Origin: Nemertoderma westbladi
Lineage: Eukaryota > Xenacoelomorpha > Nemertodermatida > Nemertodermatidae
DNA: 64,000 nt
NCBI GenBank assembly: GCA_032718475.1
Contig: JAUCBJ010002101.1
Location: forward strand, 1-64,000
Reading direction: 5' to 3'
Shown: piece by piece, positions 1 to 11,508 of the stretch
Numbering within the stretch: position 1 is the stretch's first letter
Layout of the letters: every line of letters starts with the position of its first letter
Translations under genes and position numbers: made by a program
Notes under the pieces: model-generated
Told to the model about the DNA's origin: nothing
The model's input: only the letters and a program-made list of their open reading frames with translations
The model's database searches: none

Positions 1-172
1 CCTCTGCCCCCTGTCTACTAACTACGTGGCCTACCAGGCCCTCTGCTCCCTGTCTACTAACTACGTGGCCTACCAGGCCCTCTGTTCCCTTCTACTAACT
101 ACGTGGCCTACCAGGCCCTCTGCTCCCTGTCTACTAACTACGTGGCCTACCAGGCCCTCTGTTCCCTGGTTA
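1..172. repeat. 39-bp minisatellite inside gag-like ORF
   Basis: About four copies of a 39-bp unit containing ACTACGTGGCCTACCAGG, at a spacing of 39, 38 and 39 bp. Read on the minus strand it encodes a 13-residue repeat (GLVGHVVSR plus four residues) at the C-terminus of the neighbouring ORF. One copy lacks a single base near position 90 (CCCTTC instead of CCCTGTC). This breaks the frame and causes the stop at 70, so the protein probably once continued past the left edge. Confidence 0.85.
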
Positions 173-2130
173 CGTAGGCCCGACGTGTCTACACTAATAG
201 CACCCATATTGGAAACGGAAGTAATTTGTTCATTTGGAACAAAATCATTTGTATTATTCTGCGCGACTATGTTATCTGAATTATTTTGTAAATTCGGGCT
301 AAGATCATTATTTGAATTATTCGAATTATTCTGTGTAATTGCGTTATTTAAGTTATTTTGTAGGTCCGAATTCGAGTTATTATTTTGATTATTTGAATTA
401 TTTTGCGTAACTACATCAATATTAGGATTATTTTCTACATTAACACTAGGATCGTTCTGATTTAAATTTAAATTACTACCACCAGGCAAAGTATTTCCTG
501 TAATAAAGGTTTGATTAGCGTTATCCCATACGGTACTATTAATATCAACAACGTCTACTGTACCATTATTATTATTACCCCCCCCGCTCGTACGGTCGCA
601 CCAGTCTTGAGTCTGTCGTGCGGTCCCTGTCAGTGGAGTATTAACAAATACGTCTACGGCCCTCGGCTCCTCAAAAATACTCGAGCCGGCCCTGGTTTCA
701 GACGGCGGTCCCACTCGCACGTATTCCAACTCGTGCGTCCCCCTAATTATATCTTTCGCATACTCACTCTCCCGGTCCTTTAATTCCCTATGCTCCCTTT
801 CACCCTTTGCCACTATCCCCTCACGCTCCTGGGTGTCCCTGATGGCCGAGTCTGCGGCACTCTTAATGCTCTCCCTTCGTCTCGCCCCACGCTCCTTACG
901 TTCCTCTTCCTTTCTCGCCTCACGCTCCTTGCGCTCCTTTTCCCTTCTCGCCTCACGCTCCTTGCGTTCCTTTTCCTCTCTCGCTTCACGCTCCTCGCGT
1001 TCCTTTTCCTCTCTCGCTTCACGCTCCCTACACTCCCTTTCCTCTATCTCATCATACTCCCTTAGGCTTTTCAAAGCCCTTTCGGCCCTTTCTCCGGTTT
1101 CTCTAAGCAATACCGCTTCCCTCTCTAACCGCACTCTTCCCTCCTCTAGCCGTTCCTTCATTTCTCTCTGACCTTGCTCTGCCATGCTGAGACGGTATGT
1201 GGCTCCTATTTTTCTCACCGCTCTTTCTTTCGCGGAGGATGTAGCAGACTTATCGGTTACGACGGACTTCCCCCGCCTTCCCGACCTACTAACTTTCTCC
1301 CCCTTTTCGGAGCTTTCTCCGACCGACGAGGCCGAATCCTCGGTGCTAACCTCGGATTCGCCCTCTTCAGGTCCCTTCCAACCCACTGGTTTCACTCCCC
1401 GGGCATCGACCAAGTATGGCCCTATGTACACTGGCGCTACACTAGGTCCCATACTCCCACACTCCCATAGTCCAAACAGTTCGCCTGCAATTCCCTTTGC
1501 TCTCTCCCCGGCTAGTTCTCTCTGCCCAAAACGTATTAGGTAATTTAAGTGTCTATCCGACTCACCTAGTCGCTTTCTCAGTCTCACCTCGTCTATCTTC
1601 GCCCCTTTCTTCTTGGCGTCGTTTATCAGCTTCCGGGTCGCGTTGTAGGCCCGTCGAAGTCGGTCAGAAACCCCGACGTCCTCGTCGCCGACCTCTGCTC
1701 CGTCCCTCCGGGTTCGACGTCGTACCGGCGGCTCCACCGTCGCCGTTCCGGTGGGCCGTCCGTCGCCCTCGGCCTGTAGCTGGCCGGCGACATCGGTACC
1801 GATCTCTCCTCCGTCTCTTCGCGTCCGGCGTCGCACCGTCGGCCCCACCGTCGCCGTTTCGGTGGGCCGCTCGTCGCCCTCGGCCGGTAGCTGGCCGGCG
1901 ACATCGGCGCGCCGTTCTCCGTTCCGTGTCGACTCATCTCCCTCTCCCTCCGTCTCGCTCTCTCTCTCTCTTGGCTCGACTTCGGGTTCCAGGCCCTCCT
2001 CGTCCTGTGCTTCCGGTTCGCCCGTTATCGATGGCTCCGGCGTCGTGGGCCTGTATCGTTTGGTCGCGGCCTCGCGGATCGTTAGGTCTTCGTCCGGGGT
2101 CCGCGTCGGTGTCTCGCCCGATTCACTCAT
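70..2130 (-). CDS. Gag-like low-complexity protein of an LTR element (possibly truncated)
   Basis: A 686-codon open frame with no recognised enzymatic domain. Seen in order: an acidic/proline N-terminus (about 1-150) holding two near-copies of a segment with DVAGQL and RRRTRRDG; a more globular part (about 150-250) containing GESDRHLNYLIRFGQ; a K/R/E-rich region, probably coiled coil (about 330-460), built from short EREAREEKER-type repeats; and an asparagine-rich tail (about 540-640) ending in 13-residue repeats. The ATG at 2130 lies about 80 bases inside a sequence resembling the end of an LTR (CCGTCACA on this strand), the usual place for gag. Size, position and composition suggest a structural (Gag-like) protein. 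This is inference; no zinc knuckle is visible. The C-terminal stop is caused by a 1-base deletion in a tandem repeat. Confidence 0.5.
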   Translation of the reverse strand: MSESGETPTRTPDEDLTIREAATKRYRPTTPEPSITGEPEAQDEEGLEPEVEPRERESETEGEGDESTRNGERRADVAGQLPAEGDERPTETATVGPTVRRRTRRDGGEIGTDVAGQLQAEGDGRPTGTATVEPPVRRRTRRDGAEVGDEDVGVSDRLRRAYNATRKLINDAKKKGAKIDEVRLRKRLGESDRHLNYLIRFGQRELAGERAKGIAGELFGLWECGSMGPSVAPVYIGPYLVDARGVKPVGWKGPEEGESEVSTEDSASSVGESSEKGEKVSRSGRRGKSVVTDKSATSSAKERAVRKIGATYRLSMAEQGQREMKERLEEGRVRLEREAVLLRETGERAERALKSLREYDEIEERECREREAREEKEREEREAREEKERKEREARREKERKEREARKEEERKERGARRRESIKSAADSAIRDTQEREGIVAKGEREHRELKDRESEYAKDIIRGTHELEYVRVGPPSETRAGSSIFEEPRAVDVFVNTPLTGTARQTQDWCDRTSGGGNNNNGTVDVVDINSTVWDNANQTFITGNTLPGGSNLNLNQNDPSVNVENNPNIDVVTQNNSNNQNNNSNSDLQNNLNNAITQNNSNNSNNDLSPNLQNNSDNIVAQNNTNDFVPNEQITSVSNMGAISVDTSGLRNQGTEGLVGHVVSRQGAEGLVGHVVSRREQRAW

Positions 2131-2210
2131 CTCGTTTTGCTCGGTGGAGTTCGACTAGCTAGGGTGGAGTTCTTTGAGTTTAACTAGGGCGGCAGCTCGG
2201 TTTTAGTTAC
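2131..2210 (-). other. Leader between LTR-like end and gag-like ATG
   Basis: Eighty bases between the LTR-like terminus at 2211 and the ATG at 2130. In a minus-strand LTR element this interval would hold the primer-binding site. The first bases read GTAACTAAAACCGAGC on that strand; I could not match them to a tRNA 3' end by eye. Confidence 0.3.
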
Positions 2211-3600
2211 TGTGACGGGATCCAAGAGGGATCCCGATTTATCCGGTTGTGGTAATTTAGTCCACGCGTCCCCGCCGTGTATAAGGATGAAATAAAGTGA
2301 CTGAGTTCTGAAGTTCGGTGTATAATAGGAAGTTATAAGATATAGATATTGTGAATGTGTACAAGGCGGGATACGGTAACTAAAGTCCCGTGATCCCCTA
2401 ACTAAACTAATTGGCTGTACCCTACGCTAGCACTGCTGCACTTGAGATAACTGAATCACTGATTAATAGGTTATTGGTTATATTGCACGGTGGCCTACTG
2501 CTACTCAATCGATGCCGTTCCCCCCTCTGATTGGTTAATACCCTTGTTGGCGCCCCGTGGAGTATTCCCGTTAACTCCACCTGTTCTCCTTGGGTTAGGG
2601 GTTTGGCCCCTGACCCTCTATTGTGTGCTTCCTTCCCATTCTTATTGGGATGGCGCGAGTTGGTTAATTACCCAATCTCGCGGCTCCCAATATTGCTAAT
2701 CGGCTAATAACTTTATGGGGTGTTGGCGGGATTGAATAAGCTAACAATATTATTAGTTTTATTGTCCATCTTTACAGAAGTCTTGACTTCAGAAAATGAG
2801 AAACTTCGCCAATGCGAATATGACAAAGTTATCCCTATAGGCCCCTCAGTTATATACGTATATTTAAGATATTTTGGTTTGTTTTTATTGTAAGTTGAAT
2901 TAATTATTTCTTATGAATCTTAAACATTTCGAAGGAATACAAAAGGCCCCTCTGCACCTTCCCAGGATGCAGCGTACCTTCTAAAAGGTTTCTCTAATAT
3001 TTCCTCATTTCTGGAAGTTACCAAACAGTTCCTACCTACAATTCAATATTTTACGGAATTTCCTTTATTAACATTGACAGACGGTATAAAACTAGTTCGT
3101 TCAGAGACCTACCATACCTTGTCCGTCCATTGCCTTTGACCTGTAAATAGTTCTCGTCCTAAATAAAATCCTACTAATAGTTTTCCCCTATATGCGTTTA
3201 CCAGTGTATCAGAGAGTTCCCAGCAAATATTTTATTGTTAATTTTCTGGATTACTTAAACGCTCGTCTTAACGGATGAGACGTAAGTAATTCACCTATTT
3301 ATTTATAGCTCACGCCACATCTTTGATTGCCTTTTATATATCTTTATTTATCTAATCTACAATGAGCGAACTCAGACAGTGGAAATGCGATTCTTCCAGG
3401 CTTACCGATTCTCCAGTATCCCATTCAAGCTGGGCTTTATATGTCATAGCCGGTTGTCCACGGCTACGCTTTCCTTGTGATGGTTGTCAGAAAAGTAGAT
3501 CTGGTATGACCTCATCTTTACTTCTCCAGCAGCAGTAACCACTTCATCTATTATTAGTTAAACTTTCGATTTTGGTATTGATACAGATACAATCGTGACA
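2211..3600 (-). mobile_element. Probable LTR of the gag-bearing element
   Basis: The boundary is supported by the TG terminus at 2211 (TGTGACGGG), followed at once by a perfect 8-bp stem (CGGGATCC/GGATCCCG, 2216-2236). A second LTR-type terminus at 59050 has the same start and the same kind of stem. The interval holds no long ORF. Several CCAAT-type motifs read on the minus strand at 2500-2690 would suit a U3 promoter. The outer end is not defined; 3600 is only where the BEL/Pao reading frame begins. Confidence 0.4.
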
Positions 3601-3629
3601 CTATCGTTTTGTCTGAATTCCACACACTA

Positions 3630-6600
3630 GCGCATCATCCAAGTCGTAGAGGAGCAACTCGACCAAGCAGAGGAGCAACTCAAGAGGCTGCTACACCAGG
3701 ACTTTGAGGGGTTAAAGGAGACCGGGGTGGGAACCTCGGTGGAGGACAAGCAGGCGCAGGAGAGCGTCAGGAACTCGATGAAGTGCGAGGTGGGGGTGCG
3801 ATATACCATAGGGATGGTATGGAAGGAGCCGAAGGTGCCCCTACCAGACAACAAGAGGATGGTCATGGCGAGGCTTCGAAAATTAAAGCAAACGCTTAAA
3901 CGTAGCCCCGAAAAGAACGAGTACATCCACAAGACCATCAAGAAGTACTTAGACCGAGGATGGGCCGTGGAGCTACCAGTGGACAAGCCGAATACTGATA
4001 GGACTTACTATTTGCCACTTCATGTGGCCCTAGACCCTAAGAAGGGCAAGTTGAGGATGGTGGTCGACGCTTCTGCCAAGACCAATGGCAAGAGCCTAAA
4101 CGATTACCTACTGGAAGGCCCCAATATCTACAACTCGGGGATAGAGGTCCTGTTGAGGCTTATAAGTGGAAAACACGCCTTCACGTGCGATATAGAGGGC
4201 ATGTTTAACCAAGTGCGGGTGACTGAGGAGGATAGCGATAGCCAGCTCTTCCTGTGGTACAATGGAGACGAAGAACCGTTAGAGATACCGATGTACAAGA
4301 TGGTAGTGCAGAATATGGGGGCCAAGTCGTCCTCATTTACCACGACTACAGCCGTAAAAGACACGGTGGAGGGCAAAGAGGGGGAGTACCGCGAGAAGGC
4401 AATCGATATGATTCGACGCGGGTTCTATGTGGATGATGGAATGGGTTCTGGAAACTCAGTTAAGGAGATCCTCGACACAGGGCTTGAATTTCGCGACATC
4501 CTGATGAAGTCAGGATTTAACTTGACCAAATTCCAGTCCAACTCTAAAGAATTCATGGAAGCCATAGAGGATAAACAACCAAAGGTAAAACTAGATAAAC
4601 CTAGGATGGTAAAGGAGCAAATCATGACAAGAGAGTATAATCGCAGCAGAAGGCACTAGGGATCGTATGGAACCAGGAGACAGATGAGTTGGAGTATCAA
4701 CTAGGTCAGGAGGGTGCCGGGATCCATACTAAACGAGGCTATGTGTCATATATAGCGAGGATTTATGATCCGCTAGGTCTAGCATCCCCTTTCTTTGTTA
4801 GTCACGGGGAAACAAATAAGAAAGAAGGTCTACAAGATCAAAGATGACTGGGACGTGGAGGTCCCAGTGGAGATAAGCAAGCAGTGGGAGAAGCGAGCTA
4901 GAACTGCATATGTTCTCCGATGCATCCCTGGAAGCATATGGTGCGGCACTTTATTTGGTACAGTGGAAGGGGACTCATAAGCCCAGGCTTGGCTTTAGTA
5001 AAGCGAGGTCGATGCTACCAGATTCAGCATCAGTGCTGAAACTCGAGCTAACGGCTGCGAGACTAGGAGTGAGAGCGACAGCATACTTGGTGGATACGAT
5101 ACCAAGTATAGTTGAGACACATACTAGACAGATTCCATGGTAGTGTTGGGATGGTTGCATAACGAGAAGACACATTATCCCATATTCGTGGCAAACAGGG
5201 TAGATGAGATAAGAGCAACATTGGACTTGGAGAAATGGCACTACTACCCAACTGACAACAATCCAGCGAATTTGCTATTGAGGGGCGTTGTATGCCACGC
5301 TTTCTCGAGGAAGCAGGAGTTGTGGCAGCATGGCCCGTACTTCCTGAATGACAGGTTGAAGTGGCCAACAATGAGGAAGGTAGATCCAAGTACAGATGAA
5401 GTGATAGTGGAGGAGGAGGGTGAGGAATCAGAGGGCAAAGAAATATTTAGTCAGTTAGTGAGGGAGATTAAGGAGGCTCCACCACAATCTAAGGTGATAG
5501 AGTCATGCGATAACCCAACGGATAGGCTGCTCAGTTACAGCTCCAGCTGGTATAAGACGAAGAAGCTAGTAGCATATCTGAGGGCCTACTATTCCTTAGG
5601 GGAGCTGGTAAAGACACCAAGACTAAACCCACCATCGATCTGGAAGGATCGGCTAAAGCCGTGATATGATACGAACAAAGGAAGGTATACGGAGATGAGG
5701 TAGACTGCCTCAGCAAACAACAACGCCTTCGTCAGGACAGCGAGCTCAACACACTGTCTCCACAATTGGATAATGATGGGATTCTGATCATTAATTCCAG
5801 GGTGGTGAACAACATCAGTACCCTAATCCCACCAAAGCCGTTAATAATCCCCAACAAGTCGCCAATAATCCACCAGAGCATATGATGCCCATAAGTCCAT
5901 AGTACAGGGGGTACCAACCAGACCCTAACCGAGATTTGGAAGACATTCTGGGTAATCCAGCTTAGGAAGATGGTGAAGGCGGTAGTGGAGTAATGCCAGA
6001 CATGCAGACGGACGAAGAAGGAGAGGGCCGTGAAGGAGATGGCGCCATTGCCGACCAGCAGGGTGAGGCAACACAACCCACCGTTCACACACTGCTGCGT
6101 GGACATGTTCGGGCCGATTAAAATGAAGGTGATGCGGTATATGGAGAAACGCTACGGCATTATCTTCGTCTGCAATAATATGAGGGCAGTGGGGATAGAA
6201 CTAGCTCAGGATGCCACAGCGTCGGCATTTATTAATGCATTGGAAAGGTTCGTGACCCGCAGAGGAGGAACAGTTGAGGTACTATACTCAGATAACGGAA
6301 CTAACTTCGTGGGCGCAGAGAATGAGTTAGCAGAGGCCCTTGACGTCTTGGAGGGTGAAGATGTCAAGGCAGGGATGAGGAAACACTTAATCAGATGGGA
6401 GAGGAGGACGCCATACGCACCACACATGCTGGGCTGCGTAGAGCGCCCCGTCGGAAGCTCCAAGCAACTCATGACCAAATTCATGAATAATCATATAGTC
6501 ACTGAGGATTTACTAAGGACAGTGCTGGCGAAATGCGGGGAATTATCAACAGCCGACCGCTGTATCTCGAGAATGACGATCCAGAATCACTGGATGTCCT

Positions 6601-6784
6601 AACGCCAGCACACCTGTTGATGGAGATACCAGCGATGATTGACATGTGAAACATCGACCCAGATGACATACATTCGCATCAGAGCTGGAAGGTGGCTAAG
6701 GCAATAAGTGCAGTGTATTGGACAAGGTGGATCCAAGAGTACCTTCCAACACTGCACAAGGGGAGCAAATGGAGGAATAACCAC
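3630..6784 (+). pseudogene. BEL/Pao retrotransposon pol (RT, RNase H, integrase), decayed
   Basis: Remains of a BEL/Pao polyprotein. The RT part (about 3630-4655) is open and has RMVVDASAK, NDYLLEGPN and the catalytic FYVDD near 4425. An RNase H start (FSDASLEAYGAALYL, ~4916) follows in another frame, then the typical BEL segment with FVANRVDEIRATL and NNPANLLLRG (5137-5664). A degraded linker with PPKPLIIPNKS and a CxxC pair (CQTC) lead into the integrase core (6030-6600), with DMFGP, SDNGTNF and GCVER supplying the D, D and E. A C-terminal stretch continues to 6784, where a LINE is inserted. Gag and protease are absent upstream. Stops near 4659, 5664, 5880, 5990 and 6601 and several frameshifts make it non-functional. 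Confidence 0.85.
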
Positions 6785-6837
6785 TACTACTAGGATCGGC
6801 ATGCTGCATTGCAGCTGCATTTTAAGAATGCTGTGCC

Positions 6838-8014
6838 GGCTTGTCAACAAAATTGCACCGCCACAACTACCTATCACCCATCACATTTGCTAGATCATCC
6901 GCATCTTCAAGGCCAGTGTTCTTAAGATGCGTCTCAAGAAAGTCATGGGCTGTTCGCCATGCTTATTCACTCCATGAGGCTGCCAAAGTACAAGATTATG
7001 CACTGGCTGGTCCTCACGGCGAAAGCAATGTCCCGCAAAGTGGAGGCGATTTCGTTCTAGTGTCAAGCTTGGGGGAACCAATGAGACACCTCCAATGTTA
7101 TATAGTGTCTGGTTGGAGATGTGTGGATTGTACTTGACACAATATACCCGGCGTAGCATTCTTGTGAATGTGCCATCCAGAGATTTGGTGTCCTCAGCAG
7201 TTAGAGCCCAGCATGGACTCCCGTAGAGGAGTACTGGAACTACTGCTGCTCTAAATAATCGGACCTTAAGTTTCCGATTAATTCTCAGTGACTTCCAAAT
7301 CCTGGAAAGCCTATTCAAGGCTGCCCATGCCTTTCCCTTACGTATTCGATGGTCCTCACCTGACTTCCGGATCCATGATCCCAGGTAACAGAAGTCGTCC
7401 ACGTGCTCAAGCATACCATCCTTTGAGCTTATTCTCATCCGATCAGAGACTTGCTGAGGACTTTCAAAGTTAACTGTCAACATTTTGGTCTTTCTGGAGT
7501 TAATAAAAAGACCAACACTAGAAGCAGCATGTTCTAATGAGCTGAGGAGCCGTTGGGCTCCCTCTAATGATTCTGAGAGTACTCCTAAGTCATCAGCAAA
7601 GTCTAGATCAGTTAGGTACTTGGCAGGATTTCCTCGACTTCTGGAGCCAGTAGGTGGAGTTATCATCACCCCATCATCATTATGATGATCTAAGGACATG
7701 CGTAGAACATAGTCAACCACAACAATGAACAAGAATGGTGCAAGTGTGTCTCCTTGGAGGACGCCCCATAGCACTTCAAATGGTTCTGTGTCATTGTCAA
7801 CAGTAGACACAAATGTTGTCGAACCATCGTATACTGATCTTATTGCTGCAATAATTTCATCAGGAATCCCATATAATGAAAGTATGCTAAACATACGTGA
7901 GCGAGAGACTGAATCAAAGGCCTTGAAGAAGTCAACAAAGATAACAGCCAGATGCCTGTCTTTCTTTTTGGTTAATTCTTCAATTATCCTTCTAAGTGCC
8001 AAAATGGGCTCCAT
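6838..8014 (-). pseudogene. LINE ORF: RT catalytic part and C-terminus
   Basis: Continuation of the same polyprotein after the frameshift near 8050. It contains VIFVDFFKAFDS (RT block A), GVLQGDTLAPFLF and the catalytic LDFADDLGVLS (FADD at residues 139-142 counted from the ATG at 8014), then a C-terminal domain with FCYLGSWIRKSGED and LLYGSPCWALT. Compared with the copy at 23191-24053, a one-base deletion near 6920 ends the frame at 6890. A further G-to-T change gives a TAG further on (GATAGGTAG for GATAGGGAG). The copy is therefore dead. Confidence 0.85.
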
Positions 8015-8027
8015 GGTCCCACGACCT

Positions 8028-9725
8028 TTACGGAACCCATTCTGATTTCCACGGAGCAGTCAGTCGCTCAATGGGATCCCTGATGCGATTTAATAGAATC
8101 CTATTGTATAGCTTTGCTGGAATCGAGATCAATGAGATTCCCCGAAAAGAACCATAGAGTGTTAGGTTGCCCTTCTTGGGAGCTGGCACCAACTTATTTG
8201 TTTTCATTTCTTGTGGGACTCTTGTTGTTCGGTACATGTCTACTATGATGGGATAGATGAGCTTTAAACACTCAGGTATTTTAAAGACCTCAGGGGGAAC
8301 ACCATCTACTCCACTGGCACGATTGGTCTTAATGCTCTTTGCAGCAGCCTTCACTTCTGCAAAGGAGATATCGCCAATGGGAATATCTGGGAGTACAGAC
8401 TCAGACACTTTTACTTCTATAAAGTTATCAGGCAATACCCTGTCATTATTGAGGAGCTTTTCAAAGTGGGCTTTCCAACCATTGAGGCGATCGGCAGGTG
8501 ATTCAGCCTTAACCTCGGTGGTTGGTTGGCTTTTCCGCCCAGTAAGCAAGTTGATCGATTTCCATGCCTGGGATGATTGCCTGCAGTCGTCAGCATCATT
8601 GATGGCATCAACCTGTTGGTTTATTAGCTCCTGCCTGCAGTCGTCAGCATCATTGATGGCATCAACCTGTTGGTTTATTAGCTCCTGTAGATTAACAGAG
8701 TACTGCCTGTTCAGGGACCTAGATGCAGCCTTAACTGCATTCTTGGCCGCTGTAGTCTGTTTGCGTCGGGACTCTTTCTGCGCCTTATGAAGGTCATTTC
8801 GGCACTTCTGAATTTTCTTGTCAGTCCAGGGGGCCCTTTTCATGTTTCGAGGGTATACAGGAACTGTTTCTGCAGCTGCTAACTTAACTGCTTCTGTAAA
8901 GGCAGTATAGCCCTCACAGTGATCTGCCGCCTCAGAGGCAAGAGCCCCATACCTGTTGTTCAGCTGTAGTGTGAAGCTGGATCTCACACTTGGCTGTTGC
9001 AACAGAGAGGACCAGTCATGTCGCGGCAAGGCAGATTTCGTTATTCTGCTAGCACGCAGACTAAGTCTTACCTTGGCCACAATAAGGCGGTGATCACTGG
9101 AGAAGGGTCCAAGTGTAAATGCATTACAGTCTTGTATAGAGCTCCTGTATTTCCTACGAAACAGAATATGGTCTATCTGGGACTTGTGACCACTGGGTCC
9201 ACTATGAGTCCATAGCTTTCCAGTTCGCTTCTTGAACTGGGTTCCAGCCGAAAACAATCCATTTCCAGAGAAAAAATCCTGAAGATGGACAGAATTTCGG
9301 TTAACACTATTGCTATAGACCCAGGGCGATGTAGGTGATTGATGCAGACTTACATTAAAGTCTCCCAGGAATGTTACGAATGCATGCTGATCCACTCCAT
9401 CTGTAGCTGCTTGTAGATTGTGGTAGAAATTTTCCACCTCCTCTACAGGGGCAACACTAGTTGGAGAGTAGCACACAATCAAAACGACCTTAGGAAACTT
9501 CTTAGCCAGTCTTCCAGAACATGAGAAGTGGCAACGGATTATGCGGTTAGAGATTTGGTCTATTTTGTCAAATGCTGCATGTGCAGTTGGATTCATCAAT
9601 AGACCAATTCCACCATTGCCACTATCATCTGCTGACGCGAGGGCGAGTCGCCAACCGCCCCCCATGTCCTTAATCAGAACCTCATCAGTCTGTCCAGTCT
9701 GCATTCGGTGCTCTTGAACACCCAC
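8028..9725 (-). pseudogene. LINE ORF: APE endonuclease and start of RT
   Basis: 565 codons. Apurinic-type endonuclease motifs are in order: QEHRM (residues 4-8), GDFNV (121-125), SQIDHIL (182-188) and SSDHRLI (209-215). A linker with DKKIQKCRNDLHKAQ follows, then the first RT blocks (NRASGVDGVPPEVFK; SFRGISLISIPAKLYNRILL). The endonuclease would nick target DNA and the RT would copy the element's RNA at the nick. The frame is lost near 8050 by a small indel; the expected NQNGFRKGRGT segment is in another frame and joins the next ORF. A stop and frameshift near 9740-9760 separate it from its N-terminal part. It carries an exact 54-bp in-frame duplication. Confidence 0.85.
8579..8688 (-). repeat. 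54-bp in-frame tandem duplication in LINE ORF
   Basis: Two identical adjacent 54-bp units (8581-8634 and 8635-8688) encode the 18-residue segment ELINQQVDAINDADDCRQ twice, in the linker between endonuclease and RT. The copies show no divergence, so the duplication is recent. Confidence 0.95.
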
Positions 9726-9763
9726 TGCGCTAAGAGAAAGCCTGCCAAGGCAGTCAGCTTACC

Positions 9764-10159
9764 TTATCGCATTGGGGACCCGAGTGTTAGGGTGTTTACT
9801 GAGGCTAGTCTAGTGACTTGCCTCAGATTCACCAATGGCTTTGTTGGTCGGGGTGGAACATGAGAGTAGCCTCCAACTCCAGAATCCCCCTCCCCATCAC
9901 AATCTGGCCTCCCTGGTGACCCAGGGTTTGGGCCAGAAAGGTCATCAGGAAAGGGACTCAAAGAATTGAGCAGCCGGTCAGGAGATAACTGACGCCTGTG
10001 AGGCCGATTATGTCCGGTAATTCCACTGGCCTCTAGTGGCCGGACCTCCGCATTACTAATGTAATCCATAGTGGGGGTTGGGGGGTGCTTTTTTGCCGAG
10101 TCAGCTCTCGGGGCAAATACCACACCCTGGTTTGCCATTCCACAGGGTGGGTGTCGCAA
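9764..10159 (-). pseudogene. LINE N-terminal region (proline/glycine-rich)
   Basis: 131 codons upstream of the endonuclease, rich in P, G, R and D. It ends in LVNLRQVTRLASVNTLT, which resembles the start of APE endonucleases where a WNVRTL-type motif is usual. One stop (TAA, ~9764) and a frame change separate it from the QEHRM motif. It probably encodes the N-terminal extension of the same protein; I do not recognise a domain. Confidence 0.45.
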
Positions 10160-10677
10160 TGGAGTCAGATATGAGGCCCATCACCCATATCTACTCTGGC
10201 GCACAGGACCCAGCATTGGCTGTTGCAGCTCATCTGCTGGGTCATGCCCTGTACCCCTGCTGCCAGGTGCAGGTCGCAGTGAAGTGCACTCAGAGTGGAC
10301 ATGAGAACACTCTACTCCTGACCAGCCATTGGTAGATCACCATCTGACTGGTCAGGCCATATACCCATGCAGCCAAGTATATGGGTCCTTAATCCAGGAC
10401 CAAGGGCGTCCTTATCCCAGAATGAAGGGGGTCCTAGTTATAGGACCAGATTTGCCCTAGTAAGAGGGTCTATGCAGCTACAGGTGGCACCTCATTTATG
10501 CTGCATGGAGGTGGCAAGTTTTCTTGATCAATGACCTAGAATACCTGACCTGACCTGATAACCAGGTCAGACCAGAGGGAGCTGACCTGACATAGACATA
10601 GACAGGTGATATAGACAAATACATAGACAGATAGTGGGTACCCATAACATACAGTCCCAATCCCAATAAGCATTAAC
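10160..10677. other. No gene seen; possible LINE 5' UTR
   Basis: Moderately GC-rich sequence without a convincing ORF. It contains short internally repeated phrases (CAGGACC, TGACCTGACC) and may be the 5' UTR of the LINE ending at 6785. No boundary was recognised. Confidence 0.3.
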
Positions 10678-10706
10678 TTGGTCGTTTTGGCGGCCAAAAT
10701 GACCAA
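10678..10706. repeat. Inverted repeat, 14-bp arms
   Basis: TTGGTCGTTTTGGC is followed, after one base, by GCCAAAATGACCAA: 14-base arms with a single mismatch. A partial third copy (TTTGGTCGTTTTGGC) lies ~40 bases on, near 10744. It may be the terminus or a structural element of a small non-autonomous element. Confidence 0.6.
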
Positions 10707-10759
10707 AATCGCCAAAAAAATGTAGTGTATTCCTATGGGCTGTTTGGTCGTTTTGGCGA

Positions 10760-11508
10760 AGCGATTTAACTCGACTCAGCTCAATCCAGACAGTCTGTCT
10801 CCTTGGACATCCATTTGGTGGATCTGACTAAATGTCGGCTCGCTTTCATTTTTATTATTGACAGATTGTTAACTTACCCGGAGCTGAGTCGGGCATTGCA
10901 GTTGTAGTAAAGACCACCCACTGAGGCATTGATACAGCACAGAGGCTAATACGTAATAAGGGAGTTAGTTGAATGCGGCTTTGTTAAAAGGAGGAGTATG
11001 TATAATAATCGGATTTTGTGTGTTATTATTAGATAATCACTTCTCATCTTTTCCTTTGTGTAGCTTCAGTTTAGAGTCATTATGAAATGGCAACGTTCTG
11101 TATGAAGGCGTCCTAATTATAGTTCTATAGTTAGTAGCTGGGTCTGTTACAGGGCGAGAGGCAGGTATTAAATTGCGACACTCTGTCTCGAACGAGTTCG
11201 GTATTCTGATGAAATTCACATTACACGGCGCGGCCTATTTCTAGTAGCTGGGTTTGAATTCGAGGGCGATAGTAACTGAAAACATTACAATAGAACGCAA
11301 AACTCGCCTTGGCGAATTAATATCCCGCCTTAATGTTAAATTCTCAATTTAGGGAAAGAAGCAGGTTACAGTTGCACGTTATTTTAACCAAAATAATAAA
11401 TTAATCTTAAACATAAATGAACAGGTTACAGTTTTATTTTTGGGAGTAATCATTTGTTATTTGCGTCAAATTTACCCTAGAGAGGGACGAATTTTTATTG
11501 CGTCCAGT
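10760..11508. other. No gene recognised
   Basis: AT-rich. The only inverted similarity noticed is ACTCAGCTC near 10785 against GAGCTGAGTC near 10882. No coding pattern on either strand. Confidence 0.4.

Larger units (their letters stand above)
6785..10159 (-). mobile_element. EN-RT LINE, near full-length copy (RTE-like organisation)
   Basis: The largest of six copies of one LINE family in the window. Order on the minus strand: a poorly conserved N-terminal region, an APE-type endonuclease, a reverse transcriptase, a short 3' UTR. Its 3' end is exact: the family terminus GATCCTAGTAGTA maps to 6785, inside the BEL/Pao integrase region. The 5' end is uncertain. Related-looking, more GC-rich sequence continues to about 10,560, and no target duplication matching the 6784 flank was found there. 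Clade is unresolved: it has no separate ORF1 and ends in a triplet-repeat-like tail rather than poly(A), which recalls RTE-type elements. Confidence 0.85.

Noticed and set aside
511-1543. Several open frames on the plus strand opposite the gag-like ORF
   Set aside because: Serine/leucine-rich shadows of the E/R-rich minus-strand coding sequence; no independent coding signal.
7288-9215. Plus-strand ORFs across the LINE
   Set aside because: Antisense shadows of the endonuclease/RT frames; the motifs are on the minus strand.
6785-11000. Target duplication for the near full-length LINE
   Set aside because: The 3' flank (GGAATAACCAC) was searched for by eye beyond 10,160 and no convincing match was found, so no 5' boundary is claimed.
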